DNA of 32,615 nt from Bacillus sp. AFS037270 (GTDB taxonomy: Bacteria > Bacillota > Bacilli > Bacillales_B > DSM-18226), in contig NZ_NUNF01000003.1 in NCBI RefSeq assembly GCF_002585305.1, positions 1 through 32,615 of the forward strand, read 5' to 3'. Both the position numbers and the translations under genes were made by a program. Positions 8,092 to 16,006 of this stretch are shown in pieces (position 1 is the first letter of the stretch; every line of letters begins with the position of its first letter). The notes under the pieces are model-generated. The model saw nothing but the letters and a program-made list of their open reading frames with translations. It had not been told where the DNA came from and searched no databases.

Positions 8092-8670
8092 CTAAACTTC
8101 TAACCCAAAATTCCGACAAAGGGCGGCCAATCCGCCTGCAAAACCACTTCCGACAGCGTTAAATTTCCATTCACCATTATGACGGTAAACTTCACAAATA
8201 ACCACAGCTGTTTCAACTGAAAAATCCTCGCCTAGGTCAAATCTGAGGACCTCTCTATCTGTCTCCTCATCCACTAAACGAACAAAGGCATTAGAGACTT
8301 GACCAAAATTTTGATTTCTAGCATCAGCATCATGGATCGTGACTGTAATCGCAATTCGATGCACATGGGAGGGCACTTTACTGAAGTCAATCCTAATTTG
8401 TTCATCATCGCCGTCCCCTTCACCAGTTCGGTTATCCCCTGTATGTTCGACAGCTCCAGAAGGATCCACTAAGTTATTATAAAAGATAAAGTCGGCATCC
8501 TGGACCACTCTGCTGTTTGCATCTGTTAAGAATGCGGAAGCATCCAAGTCAAAGTCGTAACCGCCATGATAGCGGTTTGTATCCCAGCCGAGCCCGACAA
8601 TAACCTTTGTTAAGCCCGGGTTGGTTTTGGTTAAGTCAATTCTTTGTCCTTTTGCTAAGTTAATTCCCAA
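8092..8670 (-). CDS. terD: TerD-family calcium-binding stress protein
   Basis: TerD-fold protein, soluble and probably cytoplasmic, associated with tellurite, envelope and DNA-damage stress. The family residues for calcium are present: DFDLDAS near residue 41 and the [15 protein letters not shown] block. [11 protein letters not shown] and YRHNGEWKF also match. The start is most likely the TTG at 8668-8670, giving 192 residues beginning GINLAKGQ, because AGAGGTGA lies just ahead; a GTG at 8679 lies inside that Shine-Dalgarno. It is the last gene of an operon with yceG, telA and a second terD. The protein is much closer to the copy at 18159 than to its immediate neighbour. Confidence 0.9.
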   Translation of the reverse strand: MGINLAKGQRIDLTKTNPGLTKVIVGLGWDTNRYHGGYDFDLDASAFLTDANSRVVQDADFIFYNNLVDPSGAVEHTGDNRTGEGDGDDEQIRIDFSKVPSHVHRIAITVTIHDADARNQNFGQVSNAFVRLVDEETDREVLRFDLGEDFSVETAVVICEVYRHNGEWKFNAVGSGFAGGLAALCRNFGLEV

Positions 8671-8702
8671 ATAGATCACCTCTTTACGAGTTTTCTTCTT
8701 AA

Positions 8703-9317
8703 TTAACTATAAGAACGTACAACCTCACTTAAGCTGGCAGCATTCGTTCCACTACCAATCGCAGCAAACTTCCACTCATTGCCGTGGCGATAGATTTCAC
8801 CCGTCACAAGGCATGTAAGTCCGCTATAATTATCTGTTAAATTATAGTGAAGCAGCTCTTGGTTTGTAGTGGGATTCACAACTCGAATAAACGCATTTTG
8901 TATCATTCCAAAATGTTGTTTTCTTTTTACACAATCATAAATATTAACAACAAAAACTAGTTTTTGAATGTTCGCGGGAACACGGCTTAGGTCAATCATT
9001 ATTTGTTCATCATCACCGTCTCCATCTCCTGTTAAGTTATCACCGGAGTGCTGGACACTGCCATCGTTACTTTTTAAGTTTCCGAAATAAATAACATCTT
9101 TATTGTGTTGTAATTTGTCATTCGCCCCGAGCATTATGACAGAGGCATCACAGTCTACGTTGGAGCTGCTAGCACCGCCGCCAAATAAGCCGCCGAATAA
9201 CTTGCCGCCGCCACCGCTTTGGACAGGATCCCAGCCTAAACCTACCATGATTTTCGTTAATCCTGGATTTCCTTTTGTTAAATCAACTCGCTGGCCTTTT
9301 TGTAAATTAATTGCCAT
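8703..9317 (-). CDS. terD: TerD-family protein with glycine-rich insertion (YceC-like)
   Basis: A 204-residue TerD paralog. Compared with the two other copies here it has an insertion of about 15 residues rich in Gly, Phe, Leu and Ser ([14 protein letters not shown]) after GLGWD. It reads VDCDAS where the others have DFDLDAS or DFDLDSS. The second acidic block, [15 protein letters not shown], is intact, so calcium binding may be altered but not lost. From memory, B. subtilis YceC has a similar glycine-rich loop. The ATG at 9317 is preceded by GGGGTG; the in-frame GTG at 9326 is part of that signal. The gap to the telA stop is 33 bases. Confidence 0.88.
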   Translation of the reverse strand: MAINLQKGQRVDLTKGNPGLTKIMVGLGWDPVQSGGGGKLFGGLFGGGASSSNVDCDASVIMLGANDKLQHNKDVIYFGNLKSNDGSVQHSGDNLTGDGDGDDEQIMIDLSRVPANIQKLVFVVNIYDCVKRKQHFGMIQNAFIRVVNPTTNQELLHYNLTDNYSGLTCLVTGEIYRHGNEWKFAAIGSGTNAASLSEVVRSYS

Positions 9318-9350
9318 ATTATTCACCCCATTAAAATATTTGTATAGAAT

Positions 9351-10454
9351 TTAGGATTGTTTCAATTTTTTAAAGTTTTCTTGCAGCTGTTCTAACCGTT
9401 TTGTACCTTCAAGTCGAAGACGTTTATTTTCCTCTTCAATTGCACGTGTTTCCTGCATCCCTTTGATGATAATATTCCAGGATTCTTCAATTGTCTCAAT
9501 TTTAATGCTAGGACCGCCAGCAAGTCTTGCGATATCAGTACTTTGTTGAGAAATATTCTGAGCATTTCTTAATAACATTTCATTGGTTCTTCGGTCAAGC
9601 TCGCTCATCGAATCGGCCACAAGCTTCTGCCTTTTTGCTGCAACTGCTTGAATTAACCCATTTTTAAAAATAGGAATCGTAGTTACAAAAGCAGAGTTAA
9701 TTTTTCCAATAAGTTTGGTATTCCCTCTTTGCAACAATCGAATTTGTGGAGCTGTCTGAAGTGCAACCATCTTCGCCATTTCAAGGTCATATATCCTCTG
9801 TTCCAACAGGTCAATTGCATTTTTTAACGAATCCAACTGCATCGAAGCAAGTTGATCTCCTTGAGCGACGCGGGCCTCGAGCTGTGGAAGGCTGGTGTTT
9901 TTCAATTCTTCTACCTTTAATTCACCGGCAACAATATATTTTTCAAGTGTTAGATAGTATTGATAATTTTGTTCATACATTTGTTCAAGCATATTAGTGG
10001 CATCGACCATTTCATGCTGATATTTTGAGATCTCCACATAAACTTTGTCGATTTCGGATCCCATTGTCTGATACTTTCCAAACAGCTTTTCGACGATTTT
10101 TTCGCCCTTTTTAAACAGCTTGCCAAAAAGTCCCCCAGAAGTCTTTTGAAAGTCCTTGGCATCAAATTTATCCATTATCCGCCCAAGATGTTTCAGCAGT
10201 TCACCAGAATCTTCTACTTTTGTTGTCCTCATATTACTTAAGATTTGATCGGAGAAGCGAGATATTTGCACAGCCGGCTCTTTTCCAAACTCCAATATTT
10301 GAATTTGATCTCGATCATCAATAGTACGAGCTAAATTTTGAATTTCTGGTTCTTTTCGTAAAGCAAGTTTTATATCTGATACTTTTGTTTCGGTTAGAAC
10401 ATCATCAGCCGCTGCAGGTGTTAAACCGTTAGATGGATTTGGTGATAAATTCAC
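9351..10454 (-). CDS. telA: TelA-family toxic anion resistance protein (YceH-like)
   Basis: A 367-residue mostly helical protein of the TelA/KlaA family. It is linked to resistance to tellurite and other toxic anions and to some cell-wall antimicrobials; the mechanism is not known. After a disordered, Pro- and Asn-rich N-terminus of about 20 residues come helical blocks with the family pattern ISRFSDQIL and a basic GLFGKLFKKGEK stretch. Long coiled-coil regions follow up to RLEQLQENFKKLKQ at the C-terminus. No membrane segment is seen. The start is GTG with a GGGGAG Shine-Dalgarno located in the end of yceG, 3 bases away, so translation is probably coupled. Confidence 0.9.
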   Translation of the reverse strand: MNLSPNPSNGLTPAAADDVLTETKVSDIKLALRKEPEIQNLARTIDDRDQIQILEFGKEPAVQISRFSDQILSNMRTTKVEDSGELLKHLGRIMDKFDAKDFQKTSGGLFGKLFKKGEKIVEKLFGKYQTMGSEIDKVYVEISKYQHEMVDATNMLEQMYEQNYQYYLTLEKYIVAGELKVEELKNTSLPQLEARVAQGDQLASMQLDSLKNAIDLLEQRIYDLEMAKMVALQTAPQIRLLQRGNTKLIGKINSAFVTTIPIFKNGLIQAVAAKRQKLVADSMSELDRRTNEMLLRNAQNISQQSTDIARLAGGPSIKIETIEESWNIIIKGMQETRAIEEENKRLRLEGTKRLEQLQENFKKLKQS

Positions 10455-10457
10455 TGT

Positions 10458-12095
10458 TTAATCTCCCCTTAGATTTTTTAAGATTCCTTGAAAAAGCCCT
10501 TTTTTAAAAAGCGATGGTTCCTTAAACTCCAAGTCAAACACCACTTCATCAAGCCAGTGCTTATCAAATAATCGTTCATCGACATAGTTTTCGATATCAT
10601 TATGGCCTGATGGATTATACAAAATGAGATCGATCCCAAATTGATTTAGAAGCAAAAGCAGTGCTGCATCCGACCTTGATAGCCTTCCTGTCGTTTCGTT
10701 ATTGTAAATAATTAATTTAGGGACAGCTTGAGAATAATCAAATTTCTCCATTAACTGAATGATATTCTTGGGCATAAACATCGCCTGGGTAAACAGATAA
10801 ACTCTTACTTCTTCGTCAGTTTCCACTGAGAGCGGTTTTAAAGCGGGTGCTTCACAAATCCTTCTTATGGCTTGGACTATTCCTTTTTGCAATCCTGCAT
10901 CTAAAAAGGAATAGGGCCAATAATGTGATTGCATTACCTTCTCAGCGCTCAGCAAACCATCCTTGCCGAGAGCGTTTCGATAGTGATATCGAAAATCACT
11001 AGTACTTGGACTCGTAAAGGGCAGCCCTCTAATCAACAAGCTATGTCCTAATTGACTAATCGATTGAAGCCGTTCCCAATATTCTTTCCGGTTCTTACTT
11101 ACTCCTTGGACTTTAGCAAATATCGAGGGAATCTTAACTTCACCGTTACTCACCTCAAAGTCCGGACGGATCATTGCTATTTCTTTCGCGAGGATAAACA
11201 GCTCGTCATAGGTCGTTTTTAATGTAATGGACGAAGGTGTATAATCCCGTAATTGCCAGGGCTTATAAAGGCCGGACCCCTCAGAATTTAGGATCGACTC
11301 AATCTCTTTTGATGCCCGGTAAGCAACTGTCGTTTTCCGGCTGCGCTTTTCCTGAGGGAATGGCTCTGCAGGCTGCTGATTTGGGTAATGATAGGTGAAG
11401 ATTTCTTCCGTGACTATGCCGGATAATATATCTCTTCCTTCCGGATGGAAGATTATGAGATCACAGCCAAGCTCGATTAAATAATATAAAAAGTATTGAT
11501 GACTTTTTTTAAAGTCGCCATACCACAAGAATTTGGGCATTGCCTTTTGCGGATCAGCTTGTTCTAACAAGAGTTGTAAATGGTTCAAGGACCATTTTAC
11601 AAGATCAACCAAAACCCTCCTGAGTTCATGATTTTTCATCCCATCCGTTTCGCGGTTTGCAAATAATTCAAGTGTGGAAATCATTGCTTCTCTTAGTTTT
11701 CGGTGAATAACCGGTACCCTGGATTTTAACAACAGCTGTTCACCATCAAGAAACGCCGTGAAACGATTAATAGAAAGCTTCTGCTCGTTATTTATGTTTA
11801 TGACCCTTTGAATCGCTTGAAAGTGAGTATTATGTATGGTTTTATCCAGAGAATCCTCACTTAACAGTTCAAGGTTCCATTCCTGGTTATGGACATAATC
11901 ATGCAACTGGTTATAATACTCATCCGTGTCAATAGGTAAGCCCAAAAACTTTCCAATTACTTGCCCAATCTGAATCGTTCCATTTTCAACTGAATAATTC
12001 GGCCGTTCCGGCAGCGTTTTTTTCAGCATGCCCTGCCAATTTTCAAATGAAAGGGATACAGGATGGACGTTTAACTGATTTAATGTTGGATACAA
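10458..12095 (-). CDS. yceG: YceG family protein of the Ter locus
   Basis: A 545-residue protein matching B. subtilis YceG (about 537 residues), a family found with Ter gene sets and of unknown activity. No signal peptide or membrane helix is seen. It is built from two related halves: RPNYSVENGTIQI (31-43) matches RPDFEVSNGEVKI (310-322), and residues 187-224 (PKFLWY...CDLIIFHPEG) match 459-499 (PKLIIY...IDLILYNPSG). The offset is about 275 residues, so an old tandem duplication is likely. The start is a TTG at 12093-12095 with AAGGGA upstream; the nearby ATG is out of frame. It is the first gene of the operon driven by the sigma-W-type promoter at 12202-12227. Confidence 0.88.
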   Translation of the reverse strand: MYPTLNQLNVHPVSLSFENWQGMLKKTLPERPNYSVENGTIQIGQVIGKFLGLPIDTDEYYNQLHDYVHNQEWNLELLSEDSLDKTIHNTHFQAIQRVININNEQKLSINRFTAFLDGEQLLLKSRVPVIHRKLREAMISTLELFANRETDGMKNHELRRVLVDLVKWSLNHLQLLLEQADPQKAMPKFLWYGDFKKSHQYFLYYLIELGCDLIIFHPEGRDILSGIVTEEIFTYHYPNQQPAEPFPQEKRSRKTTVAYRASKEIESILNSEGSGLYKPWQLRDYTPSSITLKTTYDELFILAKEIAMIRPDFEVSNGEVKIPSIFAKVQGVSKNRKEYWERLQSISQLGHSLLIRGLPFTSPSTSDFRYHYRNALGKDGLLSAEKVMQSHYWPYSFLDAGLQKGIVQAIRRICEAPALKPLSVETDEEVRVYLFTQAMFMPKNIIQLMEKFDYSQAVPKLIIYNNETTGRLSRSDAALLLLLNQFGIDLILYNPSGHNDIENYVDERLFDKHWLDEVVFDLEFKEPSLFKKGLFQGILKNLRGD

Positions 12096-12201
12096 TCATA
12101 ATCCCTTCCCTCTAAAAGCGAAGCTTATTGTTATCGATTAGAAAATTATGTAAGGTTTCCATTTCATCATATCACAGTTATTTCATTGGTTCATTTGTTT
12201 A

Positions 12202-12227
12202 TACGAAAGAGAGCCAAATTTGTTTCA
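12202..12227 (-). promoter_or_regulatory. Sigma-W-type ECF promoter of yceG-telA-terD-terD
   Basis: On the minus strand TGAAAC (12222-12227) and CGTA (12202-12205) are separated by exactly 16 bases, the Bacillus sigma-W consensus. The transcript would start near 12195, about 100 bases upstream of yceG. Confidence 0.8.
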
Positions 12228-12309
12228 TTTTTAGCTCTAATCCTACTTTTTCACATTTTCACATGTCCCTACATATTAATGGAGTACTCATACTAAGTAG
12301 GTGACTCAA

Positions 12310-12555
12310 ATGAGATTTTTATATAAACGACCGAAACTGGATCACGTATCAGAGGAGTTAGAAACCTTAATGGAAGTAATGGTTTCTGACCTATTTATTT
12401 ATTTAGATTTATTTATTTTCAGCTTTATCTTTACTATATTTTTATCTCCAGTTATCCCGTCATTAACCATGGCCCTTCTGTTTTTTCTTGCAAGCTACAG
12501 TTTTTTTGGCTGCCTTTACTATTTTGTTATTAGTAAAATCACGATAAAAAAATAG
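12310..12555 (+). CDS. Small membrane protein, unrecognised
   Basis: I do not recognise this gene. It encodes 81 residues: a basic and then acidic N-terminus of about 27 residues, two predicted membrane helices at about 28-48 and 53-74 separated by a Pro-Ser turn, and a short basic tail. The ATG at 12310 is preceded by AGGTGA; the GTG at 12301 lies inside that site. It is the only plus-strand gene of the Ter locus, divergent from yceG and convergent with the HAD gene, whose 3' end it overlaps by 17 bases. A link to TerC or the Ter stress response is suggested only by position. Confidence 0.6.
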   Translation: MRFLYKRPKLDHVSEELETLMEVMVSDLFIYLDLFIFSFIFTIFLSPVIPSLTMALLFFLASYSFFGCLYYFVISKITIKK

Positions 12556-13363
12556 GATTAGTGTGGATTAGTTGATAGAAATGTTGGATAATCTCTTCTC
12601 CTGCACGAACACCGCTATTTATTGTTAAAATCGAGGTGCGGCCGCCTGACACATGCGCCAGATGTTTGGCAAGCTCTCCATGGTTTGGAACAAATCGGTG
12701 CTGACAGTTCTTTAGGAAGTCCCAATCAAGAATAGAATCGCCCGCCCCGGCAACCGTTTTCACCCCTTCAAGTTGACAAATAAAATCAAGCGCGTTTCCT
12801 TTACTAATAGCCTGAGGGATAAAGTAGAGTTTTCTTCCTTGGAGCGAAATTCTCCAGCCTGACTTGGCAGCCAAATCCTCAATGGATTTTCTTTCTAAAT
12901 CAGACGGAAGGCAGTTTAATAGAAAATAAAAAAACCATTCCTCGGCCTGTTTCTTTACCCCGTCTAAATAGACACTTTCCCTTTCCAATCTGGAAAGCAA
13001 CTCAGCTTGCGTAACAGACTCTAGTTTTAAACGGGCACGGAGCTGCTTCGACCATTCCTTCATTGGAATCCCTTGATAAAGAATGTTAGCACCATTTGAC
13101 GTTATGGCATATTTAATTTTAATATCTTTTGCAAAAATGACAAATCGGCTAAACTGCTCTGTCGTCCTGGTAGTGACAGGTACGAACAAGCCTTGACTTG
13201 ATAGCTCTTTTAACTGGTTATAGGAGTTTTCTGTCATAAAAGCCACCCAGCTGCCATCCTTTTTTTCAACTGGTGTTAATGCTAAACCTTCAGGCACCGC
13301 AAACTCTTCAATTGCCCGTTTAGAAAAAATTAATGTCCGGTCGAGGTCAGATGCAAAAATCAT
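12539..13363 (-). CDS. HAD-superfamily phosphatase of the Ter biosynthetic module
   Basis: A predicted cytoplasmic phosphatase of 274 residues with the four HAD motifs: DLDRT (6-10, nucleophile Asp6), the VTTRT threonine (64-67), a conserved Lys near 188 (SKGNALDF) and the acidic GDSILDWD block (208-215). A large cap domain between motifs II and III resembles sugar-phosphate or Cof-type enzymes. Start ATG at 13363 overlaps the StiP gene stop by 4 bases, with AAGGGG upstream, so the two are coupled. In Ter clusters this enzyme is thought to dephosphorylate the product made by the phosphoribosyltransferases; substrate unknown. Confidence 0.85.
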   Translation of the reverse strand: MIFASDLDRTLIFSKRAIEEFAVPEGLALTPVEKKDGSWVAFMTENSYNQLKELSSQGLFVPVTTRTTEQFSRFVIFAKDIKIKYAITSNGANILYQGIPMKEWSKQLRARLKLESVTQAELLSRLERESVYLDGVKKQAEEWFFYFLLNCLPSDLERKSIEDLAAKSGWRISLQGRKLYFIPQAISKGNALDFICQLEGVKTVAGAGDSILDWDFLKNCQHRFVPNHGELAKHLAHVSGGRTSILTINSGVRAGEEIIQHFYQLIHTNPIFLS

Positions 13364-14481
13364 GCTTGTATCCCCTTGACCTTTTTGATTAGACCACAGC
13401 ACAAATACTTCATATCTGGATAAGCCTGGACTTCCACACCTTTTTCTTCAGCAAGCATTAGGATATGTTTAACAAATGGACTTGAAGGATCACGCATTAA
13501 AATTTTCCATGGCACCCTGCGGAGGAGGACCCTTGTTGTTTCTCCAACCCCAGGTTTAATATAATGGGCACTCTCTATCGAAAAATCCGCCTGTATTTTT
13601 TTTACATTTTCTAATCCTATAAATCCTGTTTCGAGTTCTCTAGACAAAAGATTTAAGGCTGATTCCTTTGCTTCCTTACCGATGGTAGAAAACTCTTCTG
13701 ATATCAAATTAATGAACTCATTAGAAACATCCTCTGAAAGCAGATTCCGATAAAATTTAGCCCCGTGAAAATCATCCTTACCAATAAACGCTTCATTTAA
13801 CACGGTCCTGCTGACAAGGCCAGAAACGGTAGAATTTAAACAAGCACTTGGTATTAAAAAGTCCTCTCGTGTACCATAAAGTGTCGTGCAACAGCCAGGG
13901 TCAGCAATAACGGCAAGTGTATCATCAAGCTTTAAGCGAAATTTTTCTTCATATTTTCGGCATGCGTTTGTTAATTCTAACGAGATAGCCCCTTTCCCTG
14001 TCCAGCCGTCCACAAATTGAATTTCAGCACCTGGATGCTCTTGTTGAATATAGTGAAGGGCATTTTCATCAATTCCCTTATCACGGATTATGGAGATACT
14101 ATAATGAGGTAAGCTGATCCCGTATTTTAACTTTATATATCGTTTAATTAAGATTCCAACTGGTGTCCCAGCCCGGGCAAGCGAAACGAGAACCGCATTA
14201 GAACCCTTTAATTTAAATATTTGCTCTGAGACAATCCCCACACATAAGGCTACTTTTTGTTTATATTGCTGTAAGGTGTCCCAGAAAACCTTTACATACT
14301 CTTTAGGAGGCTGATATTCTATCGGCAGCGATTCGCTGTAATGCCCCCCTGATTGGATCTTTGTTTCGCGATTTAGTGCCGTATCCTCCAAAACTATGTC
14401 ACTTAAATCCTTTAATAAAAAAAGAACATCATCCTCATGATAGGTTCCGATTTTTGCAGGTTTGTTGAGTATTTTTTGCAT
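13360..14481 (-). CDS. StiP-family phosphoribosyltransferase-like protein with PELOTA-like C-terminus
   Basis: A 373-residue protein of the family databases often label cysteine protease StiP. What I see is a phosphoribosyltransferase-like core: VLVSLARAGTPVG (about 97-109), then a hydrophobic strand and FVDGWTGKGAI (156-166), which has the form of a PRPP-binding loop. A Cys-containing block, ADPGCCTTLYGTRED, follows. The last 60 residues (from about 310) resemble the PELOTA-type RNA-binding domain described for this family. Start ATG at 14481 has AGAGGTG 6 bases upstream. It is coupled to the HAD gene and lies 187 bases after the TRSP gene. A role as transferase in a nucleoside-like pathway is more likely than proteolysis, but untested. 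Confidence 0.82.
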   Translation of the reverse strand: MQKILNKPAKIGTYHEDDVLFLLKDLSDIVLEDTALNRETKIQSGGHYSESLPIEYQPPKEYVKVFWDTLQQYKQKVALCVGIVSEQIFKLKGSNAVLVSLARAGTPVGILIKRYIKLKYGISLPHYSISIIRDKGIDENALHYIQQEHPGAEIQFVDGWTGKGAISLELTNACRKYEEKFRLKLDDTLAVIADPGCCTTLYGTREDFLIPSACLNSTVSGLVSRTVLNEAFIGKDDFHGAKFYRNLLSEDVSNEFINLISEEFSTIGKEAKESALNLLSRELETGFIGLENVKKIQADFSIESAHYIKPGVGETTRVLLRRVPWKILMRDPSSPFVKHILMLAEEKGVEVQAYPDMKYLCCGLIKKVKGIQA

Positions 14482-14521
14482 CCTATTCACCTCTGTCCTT
14501 TGAAAAGGCTGGTTTTCGCAT

Positions 14522-14550
14522 AAATTATTGTTTTTTGTTTAAATTGTAAA
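14522..14550 (-). promoter_or_regulatory. Possible sigma-A promoter for the StiP-HAD genes
   Basis: Minus-strand TTTACA (14545-14550) and TAATTT (14522-14527) are separated by 17 bases. The -35 is 5 of 6 to consensus and the -10 is 4 of 6. It lies in the gap ahead of the StiP gene and would give a leader of about 35 bases. Weak evidence in an AT-rich region. Confidence 0.35.
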
Positions 14551-14576
14551 CCCGTAATATTGTTGGTATCGGAGCA

Positions 14577-14666
14577 TCTTTTCGTAAGTTCTTTCAGGTA
14601 TTTACGAGCAAAATGCTGATTTAGCAGCGTTTATTAGTTTTAATAACAACATTGTTTACGAAAAGA
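14577..14666. repeat. Inverted repeat in the gap between the two phosphoribosyltransferase genes
   Basis: The arms TCTTTTCGTAA (14577-14587) and TTACGAAAAGA (14656-14666) are perfectly complementary over 11 bases, 68 bases apart. A small TGCT/AGCA hairpin lies between them. It begins just after the TRSP gene stop. It could be a structured leader, a processing site or a two-site operator; no T-run marks it as a terminator. Confidence 0.5.
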
Positions 14667-14668
14667 GC

Positions 14669-16006
14669 CTATGAAAAAAAGACAATTTTTATTGATTGAA
14701 AAGCTAATTCTCCTAATTCACCAAGCATTGGCTGAAGCTGTTCTTCAGATACTTCCCTTTCAAAAAATACAAATAATTCATCATAGTAGTTCGGAGGGAT
14801 ATTATAAACCGAGTGTGAAATTTTCTCGTTCTCCGGATTAGGGAAGTTGACCCCAAACCTCGCCCCGTACCCCTCTTTATTCTCGATAAATATCGGACTT
14901 CTGGTCGTGGATTGGTAAAAAACATCTTTGCCCATTTCAGCTGCTAGTTTCATAGGTAAATACATAAATTCTCCAGTTCCGAGGCATAGTGTACGATCCC
15001 CCACTCTATTTTGCCTTAGGAAGTCTGCAGCAGAAGAGACTCTTTCATGTACATTAAAATTTTCCAAGCTATTTAAACCAAAACGCCCAGTTTCGTTTAG
15101 ATAAGGGATTCCATTCAATTGATCTTTAGAAAAATACTTGGAAGCTGTAAAATAAGATCCTAGGCGCAATACTTCTATTGAAGTCTCTCGGTTGGTTGTT
15201 CTGAGCATTTTAGAACGATTTTCTAATTCTTTTAATTGATGAATCTCGATATGACCAGATAGCAAACTGACCACATTTATTTTAATTCCTAATTCTTGTT
15301 CCAACCTTAAAAACTTTTGCTGATATTCTTGTGAACGCCAATCCAAAATACTTACTACAGTATAAACAGGTCTCGGAAATTTTTCATGAATGGATTTGAT
15401 AATATTTAAGGCAGTGTTACCGGTCGTAATTTCATCATCAACGAGTATAATTTCACGCTGATGATCAATCATCTCTAGGGAAACATAACAACGATGGGAT
15501 GTTGCGTGGGAGTGTTCCTCCTCAAACGTTATTACAGGTGTTTCCCCGCTAATCTCTTCTCTTGTTGTATGAAAAAACTCAGCAGCCTGGAAACAATCAA
15601 AAAAAGCATGTCCAAGAGCAGTGGCCGTTTCCGCAAAACCAATAATGACCGGATTGAAATGTTTTGGAATAAAGGGGCGGCTGTAATAAGTTCTGCCTGT
15701 TAGGAATAAAGATAGCAATCTCTCTTTTTCCTGACATTCTCCTCCCTTAACCTTTTCTATATATCTTGCACCTAGAAGAGCAGCGATTAGCAGGCCCTTT
15801 ATTGGTTCAATGGGTAAATGTTTTCCAAGCACCTTGCTAATAAATAAAAACGAACGCTTTTTATTGATTCTAGCGGCCATTGTAAAAAGCTCGTCTATGG
15901 GAATATGAAAAGGATTTTGAAGACGATCTATTTCCACCTTAATAGAATCAAGGATGTTAAACATATACTTCTTTTCTGATAAGGTCAATGCTTGTGAATT
16001 CTTCAT
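14669..16006 (-). CDS. Phosphoribosyltransferase with TRSP domain, Ter biosynthetic module
   Basis: A 445-residue two-domain protein. The N-terminal part is a phosphoribosyltransferase with a classical PRPP loop, ILVDDEITTGNT (187-198), preceded by the family block FTMAARINKKRSFLFISKVLGKH (41-63). The C-terminal part is the TRSP domain named after its Thr-Arg-Ser-Pro motif (368-371), near CLGTGEFMYLP (341-351). Its role in Ter clusters is thought to be making a ribosylated or nucleoside-like compound with the lyase, StiP and HAD proteins. The start at 16006 has GGGGTG ahead of it and overlaps the lyase gene by 50 bases. An alternative ATG at 15964 would remove 14 residues. Confidence 0.87.
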   Translation of the reverse strand: MKNSQALTLSEKKYMFNILDSIKVEIDRLQNPFHIPIDELFTMAARINKKRSFLFISKVLGKHLPIEPIKGLLIAALLGARYIEKVKGGECQEKERLLSLFLTGRTYYSRPFIPKHFNPVIIGFAETATALGHAFFDCFQAAEFFHTTREEISGETPVITFEEEHSHATSHRCYVSLEMIDHQREIILVDDEITTGNTALNIIKSIHEKFPRPVYTVVSILDWRSQEYQQKFLRLEQELGIKINVVSLLSGHIEIHQLKELENRSKMLRTTNRETSIEVLRLGSYFTASKYFSKDQLNGIPYLNETGRFGLNSLENFNVHERVSSAADFLRQNRVGDRTLCLGTGEFMYLPMKLAAEMGKDVFYQSTTRSPIFIENKEGYGARFGVNFPNPENEKISHSVYNIPPNYYDELFVFFEREVSEEQLQPMLGELGELAFQSIKIVFFS

